A DNA stretch of 64,000 bases from Sphingomonas sp. dw_22 (GCF_018449795.1 NZ_JAAVVE010000001.1:1-64000), one strand, 5' to 3'. Counted from the first letter of the stretch, positions 1-10,900 are shown. The notes: a model not told the origin generated them from the letters alone. Made by a program: numbers and translations.

Positions 1-2
1 AG

Positions 3-1925
3 CAGTTGCAATGGTATGGCGCGGCATTGGCGCGGGGCGTCGTGCCGGCCGGGCAGATGGTGCAGAGCGATTCGCTCGCCGACGCGCTGATCGAATGGAA
101 GCGGCTCCAGCAATCGGACAATTACGCTTTCTCCGATTATGCCAATTTCCTGCTGATGCATCCCGGCTGGCCCGGCGAGACGCGGCGGCGGGCGGCGGCC
201 GAGACGGTGCTCGACAGCGGCAGCTTCGCGCCGGCGCTGGTGATCCGCTTCTTCGAGAAGTTTCCGCCGCTCACGCCCGCGGGCCGGGTCCGCTTTGCCG
301 AGGCGCTGGCGGCGTCGGGGCGGCCGGGCGAAGCGAACGAGCAGGCGCGGCGCGCGTGGCGGGCGGGGCAGCTCCGCACCACCGACGAAAGCAAGCTGAT
401 CGGCGCCTTTCCGGGCGCGCTGACCGTCGCCGATCATGACGCCCGCGAGGACATGCTGCTGTGGCAGGGCGCGATCGCGGCGGCGCAGCGGCAGGTGGTC
501 TTCACCTCCCCCGCCAAGCGGCAGGTCTTCGAGGCGCGGATCGCCTTCCGCACCAAGGCTCCCGATGTCGAGGTCAAGGCCGCGGTGCCGCCGGGCGGGC
601 GCAACGATCCCGGCTTCATCGCCGACCGCGCGCGCTGGCTGCGCGACGGCAACCAGAGCCCGGCGATGCGCGCCTATCTGGCCCAGCCGCGCCAGTTGAA
701 CGGCTTTCCGGGCGATGCCGAGAAATGGTATGAGGTGCTGCTCGCCGCCGCGCGTGGGGCAGCGGCGGACGGGCAATACAGCCTTGCCTATCAGATCGCC
801 TCCCAGGTCGATGATGCCTTCCCGGCCGGCACCGACATCAGCGCGCTGCCGCTAGGCGAGCGCGACGACTATACCAGCCTGGTGTGGCTGGCGGGGCAGA
901 CCGCCTATTACAACCTCGCCCGGCCGCGCGACGCGATGGCGATGTTCGATCGCTATTCGCGCGGATCGCGCTCGCCCCAGACCCAGTCCAAGGGGCTGTA
1001 TTGGGCGGGTCGCGCCGCCGAGAGCGCGGGCGATACGGCCGGCGCCCAATATTATTTCGGGCGCGCGGCGGGCTTTCCCGACCTTTATTACGGCCAGCTC
1101 GCCAGCGAGCGTATGGGGCGCACGCTCCAGGGACCGACCAGCCTGGCCGGCAAGACCGCCGATCCCGTCGAGCGTGAGGCATTCTTCCGCAAGGAGATCG
1201 TGCGCGCGGCGCAGATGCTCGGCTCGATGGGCAACCGCACCGACCAGGATCTGTTCATCCGCCAGATCGCCCAGGACGCCAAGACCGACAACGACCATAT
1301 CCTCGCCGCCGAGCTGAGCCGCACGATCAACCGGCCGGATCTGGGCGTGATGGTGGGCCGCAGCGCGCTCCAGAACGGCCTGTCCGACTATACCGCCGCG
1401 GGCTACCCCTCGGTGCCGGTGCCGGCGACGCAGCAGGATTACTGGACGATCATCCACGCGATCGCGCGGCAGGAGAGCCAGTTCAACCGCGACGCGGTCA
1501 GCCATGCCGGCGCGCGCGGGCTGATGCAGCTCATGCCGGGCACCGCGCGCGAGACCGCGACCAAGCTGGGGCTGAGCTATGATCCCAGCTCGCTCAATGC
1601 GAATACCGATTACAACATCCAGCTCGGATCGAGCTATTTCCAGCGGATGCTGACCTATTATGGCGGCAATTATCCGCTGGCGGTGGCGGCCTACAATGCC
1701 GGGCCGGGCAATGTGAACAAGTGGATCAAGGCCAATGGCGACCCCCGGCTGCCGGGCGGCGACATGGTCAAATGGGTCGAGCAGATCCCGATCTTCGAGA
1801 CCAAGAACTATGTCCAGCGCGTGCTGGAGAATGCCGTGGTCTACGACCTGATGAACCCCCAGCATGCGCGCAGCCGGGGGCCGGCGAATTTGAGCTGGTA
1901 TCTGGGGAAGAACCGGCCGGGGTGA
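3..1925 (+). CDS. Soluble lytic murein transglycosylase (5' end outside window)
   Basis: A periplasmic enzyme that cleaves peptidoglycan glycan strands to form anhydromuropeptides. The C-terminal 150 residues carry the SLT/goose-lysozyme fold: the catalytic Glu lies in ARQESQFNRDA (about residue 490 counted from position 6), followed by GARGLMQLMPGTA and the AYNAGPGNV motif, all diagnostic of the Slt70-type SLT domain. The upstream 450 residues are Ala-rich and helical, matching the superhelical U and L domains of Slt. The frame is open to the left edge, and the first possible start (TTG at 6) has no signal peptide, so the true start is probably upstream of the window. GreB follows 31 bp later on the same strand. 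Confidence 0.9.
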   Translation, partial: QLQWYGAALARGVVPAGQMVQSDSLADALIEWKRLQQSDNYAFSDYANFLLMHPGWPGETRRRAAAETVLDSGSFAPALVIRFFEKFPPLTPAGRVRFAEALAASGRPGEANEQARRAWRAGQLRTTDESKLIGAFPGALTVADHDAREDMLLWQGAIAAAQRQVVFTSPAKRQVFEARIAFRTKAPDVEVKAAVPPGGRNDPGFIADRARWLRDGNQSPAMRAYLAQPRQLNGFPGDAEKWYEVLLAAARGAAADGQYSLAYQIASQVDDAFPAGTDISALPLGERDDYTSLVWLAGQTAYYNLARPRDAMAMFDRYSRGSRSPQTQSKGLYWAGRAAESAGDTAGAQYYFGRAAGFPDLYYGQLASERMGRTLQGPTSLAGKTADPVEREAFFRKEIVRAAQMLGSMGNRTDQDLFIRQIAQDAKTDNDHILAAELSRTINRPDLGVMVGRSALQNGLSDYTAAGYPSVPVPATQQDYWTIIHAIARQESQFNRDAVSHAGARGLMQLMPGTARETATKLGLSYDPSSLNANTDYNIQLGSSYFQRMLTYYGGNYPLAVAAYNAGPGNVNKWIKANGDPRLPGGDMVKWVEQIPIFETKNYVQRVLENAVVYDLMNPQHARSRGPANLSWYLGKNRPG

Positions 1926-1956
1926 CGCCCGCACGCCCGCGCGGTAAAGCCGTCGG

Positions 1957-2433
1957 ATGGATCGTCCCAACTACATCACGCCTGCGGGCTATGCGGTGCT
2001 CAAGGCCGAATATGACGCGCTGCTGGGCGGCGAACGGCCCCGGCTGGTCGAGGTCATCTCCTGGGCGGCGGGCAATGGCGATCGTTCGGAGAACGGCGAC
2101 TATATCTATGGCCGCAAGCGGCTGCGCGAGATCGATCGGCGGCTGGGCTGGCTGTCGAAGCGGATGAAGGCCGCCAAGGTGGTCGATCCCGCGCAGCAGG
2201 TCGATCGCAGCAAGGTCTATTTCGGCGCGACCGTGACGGTGGCCGACGAGGATGACAACGAGCGCACGGTCACCCTGGTCGGCGACGACGAGACCGATGC
2301 CGGCAAGGGGCTGATCGGATGGAACGCGCCGCTCGCCCGGGCGCTGCGCGGCGCGGCGGTGGGCGACCTGCGCCGCGTGACGCTGCCGGGCGGCGAGCGC
2401 GAATATGAAGTGATCGCCGTCGCTTATCCCTGA
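1957..2433 (+). CDS. greB: Transcription elongation factor GreB
   Basis: Rescues backtracked RNA polymerase by stimulating cleavage of the extruded RNA 3' end through the secondary channel. The 158-residue length is normal. The N-terminal half is the antiparallel coiled coil. Its tip carries the acidic pair in GNGDRSENGDY that coordinates the catalytic Mg, followed by the GreB-typical basic stretch IYGRKRLREIDRR. The C-terminal half is the FKBP-like domain. The YGRKRLREIDRRL pattern favours GreB over GreA. The start is the first ATG, 31 bp after the transglycosylase, so the two may be cotranscribed. Confidence 0.9.
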   Translation: MDRPNYITPAGYAVLKAEYDALLGGERPRLVEVISWAAGNGDRSENGDYIYGRKRLREIDRRLGWLSKRMKAAKVVDPAQQVDRSKVYFGATVTVADEDDNERTVTLVGDDETDAGKGLIGWNAPLARALRGAAVGDLRRVTLPGGEREYEVIAVAYP

Positions 2434-2554
2434 TCCGCACGCGACGGAGCTTGCCTTGGCTGCGGTAAACCGCTTGGGCGCGCCCCTTCCCTTATGCGCC
2501 AAGCTGCTAAGGTAAACGCGGCCGGCAGTTTTCGGCCGGGTGAGCGTGGGGTAT

Positions 2555-2833
2555 ATGGCAATACAACGGATTTTCGTCAGCGGCCGCGTGCAGGGCGTGG
2601 GCTATCGCGACTGGGTGGTGCGGACCGCCCAGCGGACGGGGCTCACCGGCTGGGTGCGCAACCTGAAGGACGGCCGCGTCGAGATATTGGCGGCCGGCGA
2701 GGAGGACGCGCTCAACGCGCTGATCGAGGGATGCCGCGAAGGCACTCCGCTGGCGCGGATCGATCATGTCGAGAATTATCCCGCGGACGGCGAAAAGGCG
2801 CACAAGGGCTTCACCAAACGCTTCACCGCCTGA
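2555..2833 (+). CDS. acyP: Acylphosphatase
   Basis: A small cytoplasmic enzyme that hydrolyses carboxyl-phosphate bonds in acylphosphates. The 92-residue product has both family signatures: RVQGVGYRDWV, whose Arg binds phosphate, and GWVRNLKDGRVEI, whose Asn positions the catalytic water. I chose the ATG at 2555 because the protein then begins MAIQRIFVSGRVQG, the usual family N-terminus. An in-frame GTG at 2540 would add five residues with no family counterpart. It stands alone between greB and the DoxX gene. Confidence 0.88.
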   Translation: MAIQRIFVSGRVQGVGYRDWVVRTAQRTGLTGWVRNLKDGRVEILAAGEEDALNALIEGCREGTPLARIDHVENYPADGEKAHKGFTKRFTA

Positions 2834-2949
2834 AGGCCCCGAACGGAAACGATCGGTTTCGGGACGCGGCAGTTGATAATGCTGCGGCGGCATGAACATA
2901 TTCCGCTCTCGAAACGGCACGGCGATCGTGCCCGAAAAGGAGTGATCCC

Positions 2950-3330
2950 ATGCCCATCCCCGCAAGCTGGTCGTCCCCGCTGCTCAGCCTGCTGCGCATC
3001 GCGGCCGGCCTCGCCTTCCTGCAGCACGGCGTATCGAAGTTCTTCAGCATCCCGCCCTTCCCGATGCCGCTCAATCCGCTGCTATATGCGGCAGGCACGA
3101 TCGAGCTGGTCGGCGGCGCGCTGATCGTGATCGGCCTGTTCACCCGGCCCGCGGCGTTCATCGCATCGGGCATGGCGGCGGTCGCCTATTTCCTGGTCCA
3201 TGCGCCGCAGAGCTTCTTCCCCGCGGTGAACCAGGGCGAGGCGGCGCTGCTCTATGCCTTCATCTTCCTCTATCTCGCGGCGGCCGGCGGCGGCGCGTGG
3301 AGCGTCGACGCGCTGCGCAGCAAGGCCTGA
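2950..3330 (+). CDS. DoxX-family inner-membrane protein
   Basis: A 126-residue protein with four predicted membrane helices: roughly residues 8-25, 45-68, 72-90 and 100-120. It has the DoxX pattern of an LLRIAAGLAFLQHGVSKFF first helix, a P-rich loop, and a GALIVIGLFTRPAAF second helix. DoxX proteins are small quinone- or redox-linked membrane proteins whose exact role is usually unknown. A purine-rich AAAAGGAG ribosome-binding site lies just before the ATG. The next gene starts one base after this stop, so the two are probably cotranscribed. Confidence 0.8.
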   Translation: MPIPASWSSPLLSLLRIAAGLAFLQHGVSKFFSIPPFPMPLNPLLYAAGTIELVGGALIVIGLFTRPAAFIASGMAAVAYFLVHAPQSFFPAVNQGEAALLYAFIFLYLAAAGGGAWSVDALRSKA

Positions 3331-3331
3331 C

Positions 3332-4054
3332 ATGGCGGAGGGGCTGCCCACCGGGAATGTCGCCCTGCTGATCGACGCGGACAATGCCTCCCCCGCGTCG
3401 ATCGATCCGGTGCTGACCGTGCTGGCCGATCTCGGCACGGTCAACATCCGGCGCGTCTATGGCAATTGGAGCAAGCCGGGGCTCAAGGGCTGGACCGAAG
3501 TCGCGCTGCGCTTCGCGCTGGAGCCGCAGCAGCAGTTCGACCTGACCAAGAACGCCACCGACATGAAGATGACGATCGACGCGATGGACCTGCTCGCGGG
3601 CGGACGCGTCACCGGTTTCGGGATCATGTCGTCGGACAGCGACTTCATGCCGCTGGCCACGCGGCTGCGGCAGGACGGGCTGGTCGTCTATGGCTTCGGC
3701 CGCGCGACCACGCCCGAGGGCTTTCGCGAGGCGTGCAACCGCTTTATCGACGTCGATACGCTGACGACCACCAAAAATGCGGAAATACCCCGCGTCGAGA
3801 CCGCCGCGCCCGCGTCCAAGCCGGGCGCGGTCGACCAGGAAGTCGTCAAGCTGCTGATCGACGCATATCAGAACGCCAAGCGCGATCCCCAGGGCTATGC
3901 CAGCCTGAGCGAGGTCGGCCAGCGCGCCGCCAATCGATCGAGTTTCGACACGCGCAACTATGGCTTCGCACGGCTTTCCGATCTGTTCGAAGCGGTGCCG
4001 GGCTTCGTCGTCGACCGGCGCGACGGCGGGGCGTTCGTCAAGCGGGTCGGCTGA
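3332..4054 (+). CDS. NYN (LabA/PIN-like) domain protein with C-terminal LOTUS/OST-HTH
   Basis: A 240-residue protein. The N-terminal 150 residues match the LabA-type NYN nuclease fold: ALLIDADNAS with the first acidic metal ligand, RRVYGNWSKP, then the acidic IDAMDLL and MSSDSDFMPLATRLR motifs typical of NYN domains. The C-terminal 75 residues (from about DQEVVKLLIDAY to the end) resemble the OST-HTH/LOTUS RNA-binding domain that often accompanies NYN domains. It probably acts on RNA; the substrate is not known. The start at 3332 is one base after the DoxX stop. Longer in-frame starts overlap DoxX and encode Ser/Arg-rich text, so I reject them. Confidence 0.82.
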   Translation: MAEGLPTGNVALLIDADNASPASIDPVLTVLADLGTVNIRRVYGNWSKPGLKGWTEVALRFALEPQQQFDLTKNATDMKMTIDAMDLLAGGRVTGFGIMSSDSDFMPLATRLRQDGLVVYGFGRATTPEGFREACNRFIDVDTLTTTKNAEIPRVETAAPASKPGAVDQEVVKLLIDAYQNAKRDPQGYASLSEVGQRAANRSSFDTRNYGFARLSDLFEAVPGFVVDRRDGGAFVKRVG

Positions 4055-4090
4055 GCGGGGTCGGCATTCCGCGTTGCGGTTGCCTCCATT

Positions 4091-4122
4091 CCGTCACCCC
4101 GGCCGAAGTGCCGGGGTGACGG
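4091..4122. repeat. REP-like perfect palindrome between convergent genes
   Basis: A perfect 12-bp inverted repeat (4091-4102 and 4111-4122, arms reading CCGTCACCCCGG) surrounds an 8-nt loop. It lies between the convergent NYN and DUF3108-like genes. The GTCACCCCGG core resembles palindromic repeats scattered through many alphaproteobacterial genomes. No T-run follows, so it is more likely a REP-type element, although it could also help end transcripts. I see only this copy in the window. Confidence 0.55.
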
Positions 4123-4146
4123 TGGAGTTTTCGGGCACCCCTCAGC

Positions 4147-4809
4147 TCATTGCGGCTGGATGGCGCTGCAATCGCCGCCGGCGCGCTGCGCGAAACCGTC
4201 GGCATAATAGCCGAGCTCCGCGCGATCGGCCTTGCCGATCTGATAGCGGACCTTGCGCTGGTCGCTAGTGGTCACTTCGACCGTCCACGCCTCACGGCCG
4301 TTCACCTGTTCGCTGCCGACCACGTCGAGCGTGAAGCGGCCGAGCCCCTTGTCATATTGATAGAAGGGCATCTCGAAATGCGCGCCCTGCGCGAGCGGCA
4401 GCGCCGCGAAAGTCAGGCCCCAGAGATTGCCGTCCCAGATCCTGCCGTCGAACGCGGTCTCGACCGGCGCGGCGCCCGGACGGGTGGTGACCGCCCTGCC
4501 TTTGCCATAGGCGACGCGGACATGCTCGACGCCCGATTTGCGGCTGTCCATCGCGATCGGCGTCAGGTCTGCCCGGCGGAGCACGAAATGATCGCGCAGG
4601 TCGAACTTGCCGTCGCCGATGCGCTGGTGGACGACGATATCCCAGGCGGGCACGCCGTCCGCGGTGACGGCGCTTATCTTCTGGAAGGTGGCCCCCATCA
4701 CCGTGTCGCCGCGCACGATCGCGTAGCAGGCCGTGGAGGGCTTGAGCAGCGCGCCGTCGACGACGGGCGAAGCGGCTTGCGCCAGGGCGAGCAGGGCTGA
4801 AAGGAGCAT
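4147..4809 (-). CDS. Periplasmic DUF3108-like protein
   Basis: A 220-residue protein with a short hydrophobic export signal (MLLSALLALAQAASP). The body is predicted mostly beta. Its order of features (Y-A-I-V-R-G-D near the start, a WDIVVHQ strand, and an alternating hydrophobic C-terminal half with VNGREAWTVEV) resembles DUF3108 proteins, which fold like lipoprotein-carrier or lipid-binding barrels. Function is unknown; the family assignment is by eye. It is convergent with the NYN gene and divergent from the outer-membrane protein at 4954. Confidence 0.6.
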   Translation of the reverse strand: MLLSALLALAQAASPVVDGALLKPSTACYAIVRGDTVMGATFQKISAVTADGVPAWDIVVHQRIGDGKFDLRDHFVLRRADLTPIAMDSRKSGVEHVRVAYGKGRAVTTRPGAAPVETAFDGRIWDGNLWGLTFAALPLAQGAHFEMPFYQYDKGLGRFTLDVVGSEQVNGREAWTVEVTTSDQRKVRYQIGKADRAELGYYADGFAQRAGGDCSAIQPQ

Positions 4810-4953
4810 GCCGTCCTTTTATCGCCTCCCGCCCCGGCGCGCCATGGTGTTTTACATGACTAACACGGGACGAAGACCGGCGATCCTGCCCGTTTGTCCC
4901 GCTTCGCCGTCCGCGCGTTCTATGATGGGAAGGCAACTAGGCAGGACGAACGG

Positions 4954-5757
4954 ATGTCGAGATTCTTGGTCGGGTTCACCGTCGCGATGCTGGCGGGCGT
5001 GGGTGCCGCACAGGCACAGGAACTCCGCCCCTTCTGCGCCGACCGGCCCGGGCTGGGAACGCCCGCCTGCACCGTCGATACGGGCCATGTCGTCGCCGAG
5101 CTCGGCGCGCTCGACTGGACGCGCGACCAGCAGGGCTCGGTGCGCTCCGATGCCTGGACGGGGGGCGATCTCCTGGTCCGGCTGGGGGTTGCCGACAATC
5201 TGGAGGTCCAGGCCGGCTGGACCGCCTGGGGCGCGGTGCGCACGCGGGACCGCGCGAACGGAACGGTCGCCAGGAGCAATGGCGCGGGCGACGTTACCCT
5301 CGCCGTCCGGCGGAATGTCTCGCATCCCGACGGCTCGGGATTCTCCGCCGCGGTGATGCCGTTCGCGACGCTGCCCGTGGGCGGCGCGACGATCGGTGCG
5401 GGCGATTGGGGCGCGGGGGTGGTGGTGCCGCTCAGCTACAGCCTCAACGATATTTTCGGCATCGCCGTGACGCCCGAGGTCGATGCCGCGGTCGATGGCG
5501 ACCGGCGCGGGCGTCACCTCGCTTATGGCAGCGTGATCGGCCTGAGCGCGGCGCTCGGCGCGACGCTCAGCAGCGCGCTCGAATTCCAGGCGGTGCGCGA
5601 CGAAGACCCCGCGGGCCACGGCACCCAGGAGCTCGCCAGCCTGTCGCTCGCATGGCAGCCCAGGGACGGATTGCAGTTCGATGTCGGCGCGGTTGCCGGG
5701 CTCAACGCCGCCAGCCCCGATGCCGAGCTGTATGTGGGCGTGGCGCGGCGTTTCTGA
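4954..5757 (+). CDS. Outer-membrane beta-barrel protein (MetA/phenol-pathway transporter-like)
   Basis: A 267-residue protein with a clear Sec signal peptide (MSRFLVGFTVAMLAG...AQAQ). The mature part is a run of alternating amphipathic strands separated by turns, and it ends in aromatic RRF, the classic outer-membrane barrel C-terminus. The strand text (DLLVRLGVADNLEVQAGW, FGIAVTPEVDAAVD) is like the 'transporter/phenol MetA pathway' barrel family. The substrate is unknown. I chose the ATG at 4954 because it begins the signal peptide directly. Its stop lies 7 bp from the stop of the convergent LysR gene. Confidence 0.65.
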   Translation: MSRFLVGFTVAMLAGVGAAQAQELRPFCADRPGLGTPACTVDTGHVVAELGALDWTRDQQGSVRSDAWTGGDLLVRLGVADNLEVQAGWTAWGAVRTRDRANGTVARSNGAGDVTLAVRRNVSHPDGSGFSAAVMPFATLPVGGATIGAGDWGAGVVVPLSYSLNDIFGIAVTPEVDAAVDGDRRGRHLAYGSVIGLSAALGATLSSALEFQAVRDEDPAGHGTQELASLSLAWQPRDGLQFDVGAVAGLNAASPDAELYVGVARRF

Positions 5758-5764
5758 CCGTCCC

Positions 5765-6658
5765 TCATGCCCTGATGAAATCGACAAAGGCGCGCAGCGG
5801 CGCCGGCAGATGGCGGCGGCCGGGATAATAGAGGAACGGCCCCGAGAATTCCTGCCACCAGGGCTCCAGGATCGGCTCCAGCGCGCCGCTGTCGAGATGC
5901 GGCTTCAGCCAGCCTTCGAACAGATGGATGATTCCCAGGCCGTCGACCGAGGCCCTTACCGCCAGATCCACCGCCGCGCCCGCCTGGACGATCAGCGGCC
6001 CGCCCGGATCGATCCGCACCACCTCGCCCGCGCGTTCGAACTCCCAGATCGGCATCGCACCGCTGGTGAAGCGCCCACGCAGGCACGCATGATCTAGCAG
6101 GTCGCGAGGATGCTCCGGCCGGCCGTGCGCGGCCAGATAGGCGGGCGACGCCGCCGTGGCGAAGCGCTGGATACGCGGGCCGATCGGCACCGCGATCATG
6201 TCCTGCTCCAGCCGCTCGTCATAGCGGATGCCGGCATCGCAGCCGGCCGCCAGCACGTCCACGAACCCATCCTCCACCGTCACTTCCAGCCGGATCTCCG
6301 GATAGGCTTTCAGGAAGGGCGCCACGATCGGCGGCAGCACGAGGTTCGAGACGCTGGCGGGGACGTTGAGCCGGAGCGTGCCCGCGGGGCGATCGCGAAA
6401 GGCGTTGACGACGTCGAGCGCCGCTTCCACCTCGCCCAGTGCGGGAACGAGGCGCTCAAACAGACGCTGCCCCGCCTCGGTCGGCGCGACGCTGCGCGTG
6501 GTGCGGTTGAGCAGGCGCACGCCCAGCCGCGCCTCCAGCCGGCGCACAGCCTCGCTGAGGCCGGAGGCCGAAATGCGGCTCGCGCGCGCCGCGTCGCGGA
6601 AGCCCCCTGCCCGCACCACCGCGACAAAGGCCGATAGATCGTCGAGTTCCGCCGCCAT
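5765..6658 (-). CDS. LysR-family transcriptional regulator
   Basis: A 297-residue DNA-binding regulator. The N-terminal winged helix-turn-helix (LSAFVAVVRAGGFRDAARAS, SGLSEAVRRLEARLGVRLL, TTRSVAPTEAG) is of the LysR type most like the CrgA/DhcR group, followed by a periplasmic-binding-protein-like effector domain. It is divergent from the aldo/keto reductase at 6754 with about 95 bp between, the standard arrangement for a LysR regulator controlling its neighbour. The effector is not predictable. Confidence 0.88.
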   Translation of the reverse strand: MAAELDDLSAFVAVVRAGGFRDAARASRISASGLSEAVRRLEARLGVRLLNRTTRSVAPTEAGQRLFERLVPALGEVEAALDVVNAFRDRPAGTLRLNVPASVSNLVLPPIVAPFLKAYPEIRLEVTVEDGFVDVLAAGCDAGIRYDERLEQDMIAVPIGPRIQRFATAASPAYLAAHGRPEHPRDLLDHACLRGRFTSGAMPIWEFERAGEVVRIDPGGPLIVQAGAAVDLAVRASVDGLGIIHLFEGWLKPHLDSGALEPILEPWWQEFSGPFLYYPGRRHLPAPLRAFVDFIRA

Positions 6659-6753
6659 TGTTCGATTTTACGTACAGCCCGTGCCGATTGCCACCGCTTA
6701 TCGCACTTAAACCCAGCCGCCATATTGCCGGAACAATGGAACGGAGACCTGTC

Positions 6754-7632
6754 ATGACCGATATCACCGCCGCCGGCACCTTCCGCATGGGCGATCGCAT
6801 CGTGAACCGCCTGGGCTATGGCGCGATGCAGCTCGCCGGCCCAGGCGTGTTCGGCCCGCCCAGGGACCGCGACGCCGCGCTCGCCGTGCTGCGCGAAGCC
6901 GTGGCCAGCGGCGTCGACCATATCGACACGAGCGACTTCTACGGCCCGCACGTCACCAACCAGATCATCCGCGAGGCGCTCTCGCCCTATCCGGAGGCCC
7001 TGACGATCGTCACCAAGCTGGGCGCAGTGCGCGGCGCGGATGCCTCCTGGCTTCCCGCGATACGCCCTGACGACCTGATCGCCGGCGTGCACGACAATCT
7101 GCGCAATCTCGGCGTGGAGGCGCTCGATATCGTAAACCTGCGCGTGATGGGCAGCATCCACGCCCCCAGCGAAGGCCCGATCGCGGAGCAGTTCGAGACG
7201 CTGGCGGCACTCCAGCAGCAGGGCCTGATCCGCCATCTCGGCGTCAGCAACGTGACCCCGACACAGCTTGCCGAAGCGCTGGCGATCGCCCCGGTGGTGT
7301 GCGTGCAGAACCAGTACAACCTGGTCCACCGCGAGGACGATGCCTTCATCGACGAACTGGCGGCCAAGGGCATCGCCTATGTGCCGTTCTTCCCGCTGGG
7401 CGGGTTCACGCCGCTCCAGTCGGGGGCGCTGAATGCCGTCGCGGAGAGGCTGGGCGCGACGCCGATGCAGGTGGCGCTGGCATGGCTGCTGCACCGCTCG
7501 TCCAACATCCTCCTGATCCCCGGCACTTCCTCCCTCGGCCATCTGCGCGAGAATCTGGCTGCGGCGTCGCTGGAGCTTTCGGAGGAGACGCTTGCCGAAC
7601 TGGATGCGATCGGCGGCAGGGCCATGGCCTGA
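6754..7632 (+). CDS. Aldo/keto reductase
   Basis: A 292-residue NADPH-dependent oxidoreductase with a TIM-barrel fold. Visible family marks are the LGYGAMQL first strand, the catalytic Asp-Tyr pair in DHIDTSDFYGP, the Lys in TIVTKLG, and the cofactor end LLIPGTSSLGHLRENLAA. It lacks an exact GxxxxDxAxxYG signature but keeps D, Y and K. The start at 6754 has GGAGAC just upstream; a longer in-frame version would read through the LysR promoter. It is probably regulated by the divergent LysR. The two genes may detoxify or convert an aldehyde or ketone. Confidence 0.85.
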   Translation: MTDITAAGTFRMGDRIVNRLGYGAMQLAGPGVFGPPRDRDAALAVLREAVASGVDHIDTSDFYGPHVTNQIIREALSPYPEALTIVTKLGAVRGADASWLPAIRPDDLIAGVHDNLRNLGVEALDIVNLRVMGSIHAPSEGPIAEQFETLAALQQQGLIRHLGVSNVTPTQLAEALAIAPVVCVQNQYNLVHREDDAFIDELAAKGIAYVPFFPLGGFTPLQSGALNAVAERLGATPMQVALAWLLHRSSNILLIPGTSSLGHLRENLAAASLELSEETLAELDAIGGRAMA

Positions 7633-7637
7633 AATCG

Positions 7638-7668
7638 AAACGGGGGGCCGATCGCCCGCCCCCCGTTT
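7638..7668. terminator. Bidirectional hairpin between aldo/keto reductase and ettA
   Basis: An 11-bp perfect stem (7638-7648 with 7658-7668, arm AAACGGGGGGC) with a 9-nt loop. A-runs on the left and T-runs on the right form the outer part of the stem, giving a U-rich tail in both directions. It sits between the two convergent stops, so it probably ends both transcripts. Confidence 0.75.
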
Positions 7669-7682
7669 ACATATCTACTCGG

Positions 7683-9362
<1,680 letters not shown>

Positions 9363-9517
9363 TGTAGCGGTCTCCGATGGGGAATTTCGAATGCGGGAAG
9401 TTTGGCGGCGCATGTAGCGATCCACGGCCGCGATGGCAACGCGGGCGTCGCCGGACACGATATGGGAATCGCGATCCCGATTGGCAAATGTTACGGGGGT
9501 GGCTAGCATTCGGGTCC

Positions 9518-10900
9518 ATGACCAAGCGCCTCCTCCTCGCGGCCGCCGCCGCCCTCGCCCTTCCCCTCCCCTCGCTGGCCCAGACGGCGCCCGATGTCGC
9601 CAAGCTGCGCGACGCGGCGCTGAGTGACGACAAGGTCGCCTGGGACATCGTCGAGGGGCTGACGACCGAGGTCGGCCAGCGCCTCGCCGCGACCGAAGCG
9701 GAGGCCCGCGCGCGCGCCTGGGCAGTGAAGAAGCTGACCGCGCTCGGCTTCCAGAATGTCCATATCGAGACCTACCAAATGCCGGTCTGGGTGCGCGGCG
9801 CCGAGACCGCCGAGGTGGTCGGCCCCTCGGCACAGAAGCTGACGATCACCGCGCTCGGCAATTCGGGCAGCACCGGCCCCGGCGGCGTCGATGGCGAAGT
9901 CGTCTATTTCCCCACCCTGGCCGACCTCCAGGCCGCGCCGGCGGGGAGCCTGAAGGGCAAGATCGCGTTCGTCAGCAACGCGATGACCGCGACGCAGGAC
10001 GGCTCGCAATATGGCTATTACGGCGCCGCCCGCCGCGCCGGGCCGAACCTGGCGGCAAGCAAGGGCGCGGCAGCGATCCTGATCCGCTCGATCGGCACCG
10101 ACTATCACCGCAACCCGCATACCGGCGTGACCAACTGGGCGGACGGCGTGAAGCCGATCGCCGCGGCGGCGCTCTCCGTGCCCGATGCCGAGCAGCTCGA
10201 ACGTCTGCTGAAGCGCGGCCCGGTGCGGCTCAAGCTGCTGGTGACGCCGCAGTTCAAGGGTCAGGCGGAATCGGGCAATGTCGTGGCCGACGTCCCCGGC
10301 AGCGATCCGGGCGCAGGGATCGTGCTGATCGGCGGGCATCTCGATAGCTGGGATCTCGGCACCGGCGCGATCGACGACGGTGCCGGCGTGGCGATCACGA
10401 CCGCCGCGGCGATGCGGGTGCGCGCCGCCGGCCAGCCGAAGCGGACGATCCGCGTCGTCTGGTTCGGCGCCGAGGAGCCGGGTGGCTTCGGCGGCGAAGC
10501 CTATGCCAGGGCGCATGCCAGCGAGCGCCATGTGCTGGCGATGGAATCCGATTTCGGCGCCGATCGCGTCTGGAAGTTCGAGACCAGCCTGCCCGACGCC
10601 GCCAGGCCGATCGCCGACCGGCTGGCCGCAGCGCTGGCGCCGCTCGGCATCTCGCGCGGACGCAGCGGCGCGCATGGCGGCACCGATGTCGGCCCGGTGA
10701 TCCAGACCGGCGTGGGCGGAGTCGATATGTCGCAATCGGGCCTGCGCTACTTCGATTACCACCACACGCCCGACGATACCCTCGACAAGATCGATCCGGC
10801 GCAGTTGCGGCAGAATGTGGCAGCCTGGACCACGATGCTCGCGATCGTCGCCAACGCGCCGGAGGATATCGGGCCGGTGCCGCGCCATTCCAGTGAATAA
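9518..10900 (+). CDS. Secreted M28-family zinc aminopeptidase/carboxypeptidase
   Basis: A 460-residue metallopeptidase with a Sec signal peptide (MTKRLLLAAAAALALPLPSLAQ). Zinc ligands are visible: His and Asp in GGHLDSWDLGTGAIDDGAG, the catalytic Glu in FGAEEPGGFG, and the last His in DYHHTPDDTLDKID. A protease-associated insert sits between about residues 120 and 230. It resembles carboxypeptidase Q/plasma glutamate carboxypeptidase-like proteins. It probably trims peptides in the periplasm. It is divergent from ettA with 155 bp between. Confidence 0.88.
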   Translation: MTKRLLLAAAAALALPLPSLAQTAPDVAKLRDAALSDDKVAWDIVEGLTTEVGQRLAATEAEARARAWAVKKLTALGFQNVHIETYQMPVWVRGAETAEVVGPSAQKLTITALGNSGSTGPGGVDGEVVYFPTLADLQAAPAGSLKGKIAFVSNAMTATQDGSQYGYYGAARRAGPNLAASKGAAAILIRSIGTDYHRNPHTGVTNWADGVKPIAAAALSVPDAEQLERLLKRGPVRLKLLVTPQFKGQAESGNVVADVPGSDPGAGIVLIGGHLDSWDLGTGAIDDGAGVAITTAAAMRVRAAGQPKRTIRVVWFGAEEPGGFGGEAYARAHASERHVLAMESDFGADRVWKFETSLPDAARPIADRLAAALAPLGISRGRSGAHGGTDVGPVIQTGVGGVDMSQSGLRYFDYHHTPDDTLDKIDPAQLRQNVAAWTTMLAIVANAPEDIGPVPRHSSE

